64,000 nucleotides of DNA from Pseudomonas cichorii. GTDB taxonomy: Bacteria; Pseudomonadota; Gammaproteobacteria; Pseudomonadales; Pseudomonadaceae. The stretch is from the NCBI RefSeq assembly GCF_003700275.1, contig NZ_RBRE01000070.1:45897-109896 (forward strand), read 5' to 3'. This document shows positions 44,604 through 52,213 of the stretch, piece by piece (within the stretch, counting starts at the first letter, position 1; every line of letters starts with the position of its first letter). The notes below the pieces were generated by a model. That model had not been told where the DNA came from, did not search any database, and was given only the letters and a program-made list of their open reading frames with translations. Made by a program: the position numbers and the translations under genes.

Positions 44604-45599
44604 TCAAAGCCAGCGCAACCGTCTGAATAACCACCATTGCCCCAGCGCCACCAGGACAATCAGCAAGCACGCCAATAAAAAGCCATAAGGGTTCTCGGAG
44701 CCGGGAATCCCGCCCACGTTAATTCCCAGCAACCCGGTCAGAAAGCTCATGGGCAGGAAAATACCGGTGATGATCCCGAAGCGGTACATGGTATGGTCCA
44801 TGCGTTCGCGCAAGCGTCGGTCCTCGGACTCCAGCAGCAAACCGACCCGCTCACGGGTCAGCTCCAGCTCTTCCAGATAACGCGTCAGGCTGTTGTTCAG
44901 TTCGTTCCAGTAATCGGCATCGTCATCGACGAACCAGCCCAGCTTGATACGCGACAACTGACCATAGATATCCCGCTGGGGCGCCAGAAAGCGCCGCAAA
45001 CCGGCTGCCCGGCGACGAATCTGCAGCAGTTTGCCGTGTTCCGGGCTGTAGCGTTCGTCGGCATCGCTCTGCTCTTCCTCGTCATCCACCGACTCGGTCA
45101 GATCGCCAAGCAGATCCTGAACCTTTTCGGTCAGGTACTGCGCCAGATAAAGCGTCAGCTCCGAAGCGGTTTTCGGCCCCTTGCCTTCGCTCAACTGCTC
45201 GATAAGCTCTTCGGTAGCCCGCAAAGGCCGCAGACGCAGGGAAATCACCCGCTGCGCAGCGGCAAAGATGCGCACCGACACCATGTCCTCCGGCTCGGCG
45301 CCCGGATTGAGGTTCACCCCGCGCAGAAACAGCAACAGCTCCTGATCGGGCAAGGGCAGCAAGCGTGGCCGGGTGTTTTCTTCGAGCAGCAACGTACAGG
45401 CGAACTCGCTCAAGCCGCTGGAATTGCGTAGCCACGAGTGAGTCTGCGGGTGACTGCGATCCCAGTGCAGCCACAGGCTTTCCTGCGGCTGCATCTGAAG
45501 ATCATCGAGTTCGGTTCGAGCAATGAAACGCGCTCCGCCCTGACCATCCAATACGAGGGCATGCACCAGCCCCCACTGCGCGTTTGCTTCATCGAACAT
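44604..45599 (-). CDS. cmaX: CorA/ZntB-family divalent cation transporter (CmaX)
   Basis: A 331-residue protein. The soluble N-terminal domain is followed by two C-terminal helices, with the CorA signature in the form GIN (SFLTGLLGINVGGIPG) as in ZntB-type zinc transporters. The pore lies in the first helix (ITGIFLPMSFLTGLLG). Mg2+ or Zn2+ transport is expected; the GIN variant favours the ZntB branch. It begins 11 bp after the rraA-like stop and forms part of the conserved sigX neighbourhood. Confidence 0.92.
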   Translation of the reverse strand: MFDEANAQWGLVHALVLDGQGGARFIARTELDDLQMQPQESLWLHWDRSHPQTHSWLRNSSGLSEFACTLLLEENTRPRLLPLPDQELLLFLRGVNLNPGAEPEDMVSVRIFAAAQRVISLRLRPLRATEELIEQLSEGKGPKTASELTLYLAQYLTEKVQDLLGDLTESVDDEEEQSDADERYSPEHGKLLQIRRRAAGLRRFLAPQRDIYGQLSRIKLGWFVDDDADYWNELNNSLTRYLEELELTRERVGLLLESEDRRLRERMDHTMYRFGIITGIFLPMSFLTGLLGINVGGIPGSENPYGFLLACLLIVLVALGQWWLFRRLRWL

Positions 45600-45610
45600 T
45601 CTTGCTTCGC

Positions 45611-46099
45611 TTATTCCGGCATTTTCAGAGGGGACACAGAGACGATCACGCCATTATTGTCGGCATACAGGTACTCGCCCGGCCGAAAAGTGATCCCGGC
45701 AAAGGTAACGGCTACGTTCAAATCGCCGATACCGCGTTTATCGGTCTTTTTCGGGTGACTGGCCAGCGCCTGCACGCCAAGATCGGTTTGTGCAATGACA
45801 TCGACATCGCGAATGCAGCCGTAGATCAACAGCCCTTCCCAGCCGTTCTTCGCGGCCTGGTCGGCCAGCATATCCCCCAGCAAGGCACAGCGCAGGGAAC
45901 CACCGCCATCGACGACCAGCACCTTGCCCTTGCCATCGAGCGCAACCTGATCCTTGACCAGCGAGTTGTCCTCGAAGCACTTGATGGTCACGATCTCGCC
46001 ACCAAAGGAGTCTCGGCCGCCGAAGCTGCTGAACATGGGTTCTACGACTTGTGCCAGTTGCGGATAGGCATCGCACAAATCGGGGGTCGAATAATGCAT
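45611..46099 (-). CDS. rraA: RraA-family protein
   Basis: A 162-residue protein of the RraA/class II HMG-aldolase fold, once called MenG. It has VVDGGGSLRCALLGD (about 65-79) and GCIRDVDVI (about 96-104), the G-x-x-R-D site used by the aldolase members. E. coli RraA inhibits RNase E. Pseudomonad forms are annotated both as RNase E regulators and as 4-hydroxy-4-methyl-2-oxoglutarate aldolases. The sequence alone does not decide, so the symbol is a family label. It is cotranscribed with cmaX by spacing. Confidence 0.88.
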   Translation of the reverse strand: MHYSTPDLCDAYPQLAQVVEPMFSSFGGRDSFGGEIVTIKCFEDNSLVKDQVALDGKGKVLVVDGGGSLRCALLGDMLADQAAKNGWEGLLIYGCIRDVDVIAQTDLGVQALASHPKKTDKRGIGDLNVAVTFAGITFRPGEYLYADNNGVIVSVSPLKMPE

Positions 46100-46210
46100 G
46101 GCTAACTCCTGTCAGTCAGAGATGGGGATGAGAGCACCTGAATGCTCAAGGCAGCATAGTGGCTTTAAACCCAAGTTTCGCCCCCATTCCCATACAAACA
46201 CAAGACCGGA

Positions 46211-47200
46211 CTATTGCCCTACCGCTTCCTGCAATCGAGGCAGTTCCCGGGCAGTCGAACGCTCCTGCAACCAGCCGAGCACACGCGGCCAGACCTGCTG
46301 CTGCGCGCTCTTGCTGACCAGCATCTGCACATGGCCGAAATCTTCGTTGAAACCATGTTCACGGCCCAGGCACAGGAACTGTCGCTGCTGCGAGCCGAAC
46401 TGATCGAACAGCATCTTGCAGGCCCAGACCGGGTCCTGATGATCGCCGACCGCAGCCACCGCCAGTACCGGCACTTCAACACTGGAAAGCCCGGCCCACC
46501 AGTTGCTGTCACGATCACCGAAACGGCCGAACAGGCCGTGCCAGCGCATGCTTTCCAGGACCACGCCAATCGGCTCATCTTCCGGCCCACGCTTGAAGCG
46601 CGAGCCCGATATATGCTCGAAAGGCTTGAGCAGCAAGCGTCCGGACCATTGCACCGGCGGAATCTTCAGCGGCCAGTAGCTGCGGCTGACCTGGCTGCCG
46701 AACAAGGCCACCGAAGCGGCACTCTCGGGCCCCAGGTATTGGCCACCCAAGGCCGCAGCCAGCGTGGTGCCGCCCAGCGAGTGTCCTATCCAGTGCGGCA
46801 CTTGCCCGTTCTGTTCGTGAACGAAGGCGGCAATCGCCGGCAGGTCGTAACGGGCATAGTCCGCCACGCGGTTGCGTCGATAGTTCTGATTGCGACACGA
46901 CAGGCCATGCCCGCGCATCTCGGCAATCCACACATCGTAACCGGCACGCGCCAGAAATGGCCCGAGGCCAATACCCTTGGGCGAATACCAGAAGCGCCGA
47001 TTGGAAAAGCTGCCGTGCAACAGAATGACCGGGACGCCGCGCACATCGGGCTGATCGACCAGACCGAGACGGGTAACAGCCAGCTCGACACTCGGGTCAG
47101 GACTGTTGGCAGGCTTCAAGCGATAAACGTCCTCGACCAGATCGCCACGGCGTTCGGCACTGATCAAGGCAACGGGAAAAAGATTGCTGCTGCTTTGCAT
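46211..47200 (-). CDS. alpha/beta-hydrolase, probable esterase
   Basis: A 329-residue alpha/beta-hydrolase. The oxyanion motif is ILLHGSFSNRRFW (about 59-71), the nucleophile elbow GHSLGG (about 139-144), and a catalytic His is likely in GREHGFNEDFGH. It corresponds by position to the esterase next to ppsA in P. aeruginosa (PA1771). The substrate is unknown. It lies 182 bp downstream of ppsA across a terminator, so it is a separate unit. Confidence 0.87.
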   Translation of the reverse strand: MQSSSNLFPVALISAERRGDLVEDVYRLKPANSPDPSVELAVTRLGLVDQPDVRGVPVILLHGSFSNRRFWYSPKGIGLGPFLARAGYDVWIAEMRGHGLSCRNQNYRRNRVADYARYDLPAIAAFVHEQNGQVPHWIGHSLGGTTLAAALGGQYLGPESAASVALFGSQVSRSYWPLKIPPVQWSGRLLLKPFEHISGSRFKRGPEDEPIGVVLESMRWHGLFGRFGDRDSNWWAGLSSVEVPVLAVAAVGDHQDPVWACKMLFDQFGSQQRQFLCLGREHGFNEDFGHVQMLVSKSAQQQVWPRVLGWLQERSTARELPRLQEAVGQ

Positions 47201-47291
47201 ATTGCTCTATATCCAAGCGTTCAAAGGCATCGAATCGCCTCTGACAGACTGGGTGAAACGACAGGTTCGGATCCCCTCGGGGGCATTACGT

Positions 47292-47323
47292 AAAAAGGGC
47301 GGTTTCCGAAAAAACCGCCCTTT
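47292..47323 (-). terminator. rho-independent terminator of ppsA
   Basis: A 12-bp stem AAAGGGCGGTTT/AAACCGCCCTTT with a 6-base loop; on the minus strand it ends in TTTTT. It lies 59 bases after the ppsA stop. Confidence 0.88.
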
Positions 47324-47381
47324 CTGAAACGCCTGAAAGCCTAGACGGTTCAAGACGTTAATGCATCACATCGGCAACCCT

Positions 47382-49757
47382 TCAGGCAGGTGCCTGGCCC
47401 TCGGCGAGGAAGAACCAGGTTTCCAGCACCGAGTCCGGGTTCAGGGAAACGCTTTCGATGCCCTGCTCCATCAGCCAGCGTGCCAGATCCGGGTGATCCG
47501 AAGGACCCTGACCGCAGATACCGATGTACTTGCCGGCCTTGTTACAGGCCTGAATGGCGTTGGACAACAGCTTCTTGACCGCCGGATTACGCTCGTCGAA
47601 CAGATGTGCAATCACGCCCGAGTCACGGTCCAGGCCCAGTGTCAGCTGAGTCAGGTCGTTGGAGCCGATGGAGAAACCGTCGAAGTGTTCCAGGAACTCT
47701 TCGGCCAGAATCGCGTTGGACGGCAACTCGCACATCATGATGATCCGCAGGCCGTTCTCGCCACGCTTGAGGCCATTGGCCGCCAGCAGCTCGATGACCT
47801 GGCTCGCCTCGCCCAGGGTGCGCACGAATGGCACCATGATCTCGACGTTGGTCAGGCCCATGTCCTCGCGCACGCGCTTGAGGGCACGGCATTCCAGCTC
47901 GAAACAGTCACGGAAGTTTTCGCTGATGTAGCGCGAAGCACCGCGGAAGCCCAGCATCGGGTTTTCTTCTTCCGGCTCGTACAGCTTGCCGCCGATCAGG
48001 TTGGCGTATTCGTTGGACTTGAAGTCCGACAGACGCACGATGACCTTCTTCGGAGTGAAAGCCGCAGCCAGGGTGCTGATACCTTCGACCAGCTTGTCGA
48101 CATAGAAATCGACCGGATCGTTGTAACCGGCAATGCGCTTGTCGACGCTGTCCTTGATTTCGGGCGGCAGGCCGGCGTAGTTGAGCAGCGCCTTGGGGTG
48201 CACGCCGATCATGCGGTTGATGATGAACTCCAGACGCGCCAGGCCGACACCGGCATTGGGCAACTGGGCGAAGTCGAATGCACGATCCGGGTTGCCGACG
48301 TTCATCATGATCTTGAACGGCAGGTCAGGCATGGCATCGACCGAGTTGGTCTTGATGTCGAAGCCCAGCTCGCCTTCAAAGATGTAACCGGTATCGCCTT
48401 CGGCACAGGACACGGTGACGCCCTGCCCGTCCTGCAGCAACTGGGTGGCATTGCCACAACCCACAACAGCCGGAATACCCAGCTCACGGGCGATGATCGC
48501 CGCGTGACAGGTACGTCCGCCACGGTTGGTGACGATGGCGCTGGCGCGCTTCATGACCGGTTCCCAGTCCGGGTCGGTCATGTCGGAAACCAGAACGTCG
48601 CCGGCCTGGACCTTGTCCATCTCGGAAACGTCCTTGATGATCCGCACCTTGCCGGCGCCGATGCGCTGGCCAATGGCACGGCCTTCGACCAGCACAGTGC
48701 CGGTTTCCTTGAGCAGGTAACGTTCCATGACATTGGCCGCAGAACGGCTTTTCACGGTTTCGGGACGCGCCTGAACGATGTAGAGCTTGCCGTCGTCACC
48801 GTCCTTGGCCCACTCGATGTCCATCGGTGCCTTGTAGTGTTTCTCGATGATCATCGCCTGCTTGGCCAGCTCGCTGACTTCGGCATCGGTCAGGCAGAAA
48901 CGGGCGCGGTCGGCAGCCTCGACGTCGACGGTCTTCACCGAACGACCGGCCTTGGCTTCGTCGCCGTAGATCATCTTGATGGCCTTGCTGCCCAGGTTGC
49001 GGCGCAGAATGGCTGGGCGACCGGCAGTCAGGGTGTCCTTGTGGACATAGAATTCGTCCGGGTTGACCGCACCCTGCACCACGGTTTCGCCCAGGCCGTA
49101 GGCGCCGGTGATGAACACGACGTCACGGAAGCCGGATTCGGTATCGAGGGTAAACATCACCCCGGCAGTACCGGTCTCGGAGCGAACCATGCGCTGCACG
49201 CCTGCCGACAGGGCCACCAGCTTGTGGTCGAAGCCCTGATGCACGCGGTAGGAGATGGCGCGGTCGTTGAACAGCGAAGCAAAGACTTCCTTGGCCGCAC
49301 GGATGACGTTATCGACGCCGCGGATATTGAGGAAGGTTTCCTGCTGACCGGCAAAGGAGGCATCCGGCAAGTCTTCTGCGGTTGCCGAAGAACGCACGGC
49401 TACGGCCAGATTCGGATTGCCTGCCGACAGGGCATCGAAGGCAGTGCGAATCTCGGCATTGAGCTTCTCGGGGAACTCGGCTTCCATGATCCACTGACGA
49501 ATCTGCGCGCCGGTACGGGCCAGCGCGTTGACGTCGTCGACATCCAGAGCGTCCAGGGCGGCGTGGATCTGATCGTTCAGACCACTCTGCTCAAGGAAAT
49601 CACGGTAGGCCTGGGCTGTCGTAGCGAAACCGCCGGGCACCGAAACACCAGCGCCTGCCAGGTTGCTGATCATTTCGCCGAGGGATGCGTTCTTGCCTCC
49701 CACGTGCTCTACATCATGGACGCCGAGCTTATCGAGGGAAACTACGTACTCTACCAA
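47382..49757 (-). CDS. ppsA: phosphoenolpyruvate synthase
   Basis: A 791-residue enzyme that makes phosphoenolpyruvate from pyruvate and ATP for gluconeogenesis. The ATP-grasp-like N-terminal domain begins VEYVVSLDKLGVHDVEHVGG. The swivelling phosphohistidine domain has GGRTCHAA with catalytic H418. The C-terminal PEP/pyruvate barrel has GSNDLTQLTLG and GICGQGPSDHPD. The start is TTG at 49757, eight bases after GGAG; it gives exactly the family length, while upstream ATGs do not. It is divergent from its regulator ppsR. Confidence 0.96.
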   Translation of the reverse strand: MVEYVVSLDKLGVHDVEHVGGKNASLGEMISNLAGAGVSVPGGFATTAQAYRDFLEQSGLNDQIHAALDALDVDDVNALARTGAQIRQWIMEAEFPEKLNAEIRTAFDALSAGNPNLAVAVRSSATAEDLPDASFAGQQETFLNIRGVDNVIRAAKEVFASLFNDRAISYRVHQGFDHKLVALSAGVQRMVRSETGTAGVMFTLDTESGFRDVVFITGAYGLGETVVQGAVNPDEFYVHKDTLTAGRPAILRRNLGSKAIKMIYGDEAKAGRSVKTVDVEAADRARFCLTDAEVSELAKQAMIIEKHYKAPMDIEWAKDGDDGKLYIVQARPETVKSRSAANVMERYLLKETGTVLVEGRAIGQRIGAGKVRIIKDVSEMDKVQAGDVLVSDMTDPDWEPVMKRASAIVTNRGGRTCHAAIIARELGIPAVVGCGNATQLLQDGQGVTVSCAEGDTGYIFEGELGFDIKTNSVDAMPDLPFKIMMNVGNPDRAFDFAQLPNAGVGLARLEFIINRMIGVHPKALLNYAGLPPEIKDSVDKRIAGYNDPVDFYVDKLVEGISTLAAAFTPKKVIVRLSDFKSNEYANLIGGKLYEPEEENPMLGFRGASRYISENFRDCFELECRALKRVREDMGLTNVEIMVPFVRTLGEASQVIELLAANGLKRGENGLRIIMMCELPSNAILAEEFLEHFDGFSIGSNDLTQLTLGLDRDSGVIAHLFDERNPAVKKLLSNAIQACNKAGKYIGICGQGPSDHPDLARWLMEQGIESVSLNPDSVLETWFFLAEGQAPA

Positions 49758-49952
49758 GGTGATCTCTCCACTAACTGTGTTTGTTGTTGGGAAAAGCTCA
49801 TGTACCCGGACCACGCGCAGTGTGGCAGCGGGCATTTTCTGGACTGACTTGAAGCCGGAACCTTGAAAAAAGGTCAGAATGCAGGCCATCAGGGCCTGCA
49901 AGCACGCCTATGATATCCAAGAATCGTCACTAGCTTAAGGCCAAAGGCGCAA

Positions 49953-50771
49953 ATGAAACGATCTGCTTTCTTCATCTCGGACGGTACAGGCATCACGGCT
50001 GAAACGCTGGGCCAGAGCCTGTTGGCACAATTTGAAAACATTACGTTCAACAAGTTCACGCGCCCCTACATCGACAGCGTCGAGAAGGCGCGGGCGATGG
50101 TACAACAAATCAACAATGCCGCCGACAGGGACGAAGTACGGCCGATCATCTTCGATACCATCGTCAATCAGGAAATTCGCGAAATCCTGGCGACCTCCAA
50201 CGGCTTCATGATCGACATCTTCTCGACCTTCCTCGCGCCGCTGGAGCAGGAGCTTAGTTCACACTCCTCCTACTCGGTGGGCAAATCGCATTCCATCGGT
50301 CACAACTCCAACTACATGGAGCGTATCGAGGCGGTGAACTTCGCCCTGGACAACGACGACGGTGCGCGCACGCATTATTACGACAAGGCCGACATCATCC
50401 TGGTGGGCGTATCGCGCTGCGGCAAGACTCCGACCTGCCTGTATATGGCCATGCAGTTCGGCATCCGCGCCGCCAACTACCCGCTGACCGAAGACGACAT
50501 GGAACGCCTGCAACTGCCCGAAGCCCTCAAGGCCCACCGTAGCAAACTGTTCGGCCTGACCATTGATCCAGATCGGTTAACCGCCATTCGCCACGAACGC
50601 AAACCCAACAGCCGCTACTCCAGCTATGCCCAGTGCGAGTTTGAAGTGCGCGAAGTGGAAAGCCTGTTCCGCCGGGAAAACATCCCCCATATCAACTCCA
50701 CGCACTTCTCGGTGGAAGAAATCTCGGCCAAGGTGCTGGTGGAAAAAGGCGTGGAGCGGCGTTTCAAATAA
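49953..50771 (+). CDS. ppsR: PEP synthase regulatory kinase/pyrophosphorylase
   Basis: A 272-residue DUF299 protein. It has the N-terminal FFISDGTGITAETLG and the P-loop GVSRCGKTPT (about 152-161). It phosphorylates PEP synthase on a Thr with ADP and removes the group with phosphate. Location opposite ppsA, with 195 bp shared upstream sequence, supports the partner. It ends at a REP doublet convergent with prpF. Confidence 0.95.
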   Translation: MKRSAFFISDGTGITAETLGQSLLAQFENITFNKFTRPYIDSVEKARAMVQQINNAADRDEVRPIIFDTIVNQEIREILATSNGFMIDIFSTFLAPLEQELSSHSSYSVGKSHSIGHNSNYMERIEAVNFALDNDDGARTHYYDKADIILVGVSRCGKTPTCLYMAMQFGIRAANYPLTEDDMERLQLPEALKAHRSKLFGLTIDPDRLTAIRHERKPNSRYSSYAQCEFEVREVESLFRRENIPHINSTHFSVEEISAKVLVEKGVERRFK

Positions 50772-50814
50772 CAGGCTCTGTCTGCATTAAATCTTGCAAG
50801 TCCGTCAGAGGACA

Positions 50815-50869
50815 GTGGGAGGCAACTTGCTGGCGACTTCACCGTTGTCACCAGCAAGTTGCCTCCCAC
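50815..50869. repeat. REP doublet, GTGGGAGGCAACTTGC type
   Basis: 19-bp arms (50815-50833 and 50851-50869) are perfect complements with a 17-base spacer. The head GTGGGAG is shared with the other REP elements here, but the body differs, so it is a separate REP subfamily. It fills the gap between the convergent ppsR and prpF genes. Confidence 0.8.
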
Positions 50870-50938
50870 TTCATTACCAGCGCTGTACCAAAGAAGCCAC
50901 GGACAGAGCCAGTTCATTCGCTGCTACGGGCTACGGGT

Positions 50939-52123
50939 TTAAACCGGCGGCACACGCACCCAGCCTTCCATCAGGACCCTGGCGCTACGACTCATGATTG
51001 CCTTGGTGACTTTCCACTCGCCCTCTTCCTGCAACGCCTGAGCCCCGACACGCAAGGTGCCGGACGGGTGGCCGAAAACCACGGCTTCACGCTCACTGCC
51101 GCCTGCGGCGAGGTTGACCAAAGTGCCGGGGATCGCCGCTGCGGTGCCGATGGCGACTGCGGCAGTACCCATCATCGCGTGGTGCAGCTTGCCCATGGAG
51201 ACCGCCCGCACCAGCAGATCGATATCCTGCGCGTTGACCTGTTTGCCACTGGAAGACAAGTAACCCGCCGGCCCGGCAACGAAGGCGACCTTGGGCGTGT
51301 GCTGGCGCAGTGTCGGGTCGTCGACACTCTTGATCAGCCCCATGCGCAGCGCACCGTGAATCCTTATGCTTTCCAGCTTCGCCAGCGCCTGGGCATCGCC
51401 GTTGATATCGGCCTGCAATTCGGTGCCGAGGTAGCCGATATCGGCGGCATTGATGAAGACGGTCGGAATACCGGCATTGATCAGGGTTGCCTTGAGCGTA
51501 CCGATACCCGGCACGTCCAGCTCGTCGATCAGGTTGCCGGTGGGGAACATCGAACCACCGGCACCCTCTTCATCGGCGGCCGGATTGAGGAATTCCAGCT
51601 GCACTTCGGCAGCCGGAAAGGTCACGCCATCCAGCTCGAAATCGCCGGTTTCCTGTACGGCGCCATCCGTGACGGGGACGTGGGCAATGATGGTCTTGCC
51701 GATATTGGCCTGCCAGATACGCACCACAGCAATACCGTCCTGCGGAATACGAGCGGCATCCACCAGACCCTGGCTGATCGCGAACGACCCCACGGCCGCC
51801 GAGAGATTGCCGCAATTGCCGCTCCAGTCGACAAAAGGCCTGTCGATGGAAACCTGCCCGAACAGGTAATCGACATCATGCCCGGGCCTGTTGCTGCGCG
51901 ACAGAATGACGGTCTTGCTGGTGCTGGAAGTCGCGCCGCCCATGCCATCGATCTGTTTTTCATAAGGATCGGGGCTGCCGATGACCCGCAACAGCAAGGC
52001 ATCACGTGCAGAGCCCGGGACTTGCGCGGCTTCGGGCAGGTCCTGCAGATTGAAGAACACCCCTTTGCTGGTGCCGCCGCGCATGTAGGTGGCCGGGATT
52101 CTGAGCTGTGGTTGGTGAGGCAT
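50939..52123 (-). CDS. prpF: 2-methylaconitate cis-trans isomerase PrpF
   Basis: A 394-residue PrpF-family protein (diaminopimelate epimerase-like fold) that works with AcnD in the AcnD-PrpF form of the methylcitrate cycle. Typical segments are YMRGGTSKGVFF (about 13-24), DGMGGATSSTSKT and SGNCGNLSAAVG. It follows acnD across a REP doublet and is the last gene of the operon; prpD, which follows it in P. aeruginosa, is not adjacent. Confidence 0.95.
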   Translation of the reverse strand: MPHQPQLRIPATYMRGGTSKGVFFNLQDLPEAAQVPGSARDALLLRVIGSPDPYEKQIDGMGGATSSTSKTVILSRSNRPGHDVDYLFGQVSIDRPFVDWSGNCGNLSAAVGSFAISQGLVDAARIPQDGIAVVRIWQANIGKTIIAHVPVTDGAVQETGDFELDGVTFPAAEVQLEFLNPAADEEGAGGSMFPTGNLIDELDVPGIGTLKATLINAGIPTVFINAADIGYLGTELQADINGDAQALAKLESIRIHGALRMGLIKSVDDPTLRQHTPKVAFVAGPAGYLSSSGKQVNAQDIDLLVRAVSMGKLHHAMMGTAAVAIGTAAAIPGTLVNLAAGGSEREAVVFGHPSGTLRVGAQALQEEGEWKVTKAIMSRSARVLMEGWVRVPPV

Positions 52124-52155
52124 TGGAGGTTTCCTTGAAGGGTGAAAACCTCTGC

Positions 52156-52203
52156 AGGAGCGAATTCATTCGCGAAAAACCGTTGGCGAATGAATTCGCT
52201 CCT
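52156..52203. repeat. REP doublet inside the prp operon (acnD-prpF gap)
   Basis: AGGAGCGAATTCATTCGC and its complement (52156-52173 and 52186-52203) enclose 12 bases. It has the same core as the element at 6326. Within an operon it could protect upstream mRNA from 3' decay or lower prpF expression. Confidence 0.82.
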
Positions 52204-52213
52204 ACAGGGTGTG

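Noticed and set aside
47361..49847. Plus-strand open frame of 828 codons
   Set aside because: Antisense to ppsA, which is complete and conserved. The peptide is a codon-bias artefact rich in His, Val and Gln.
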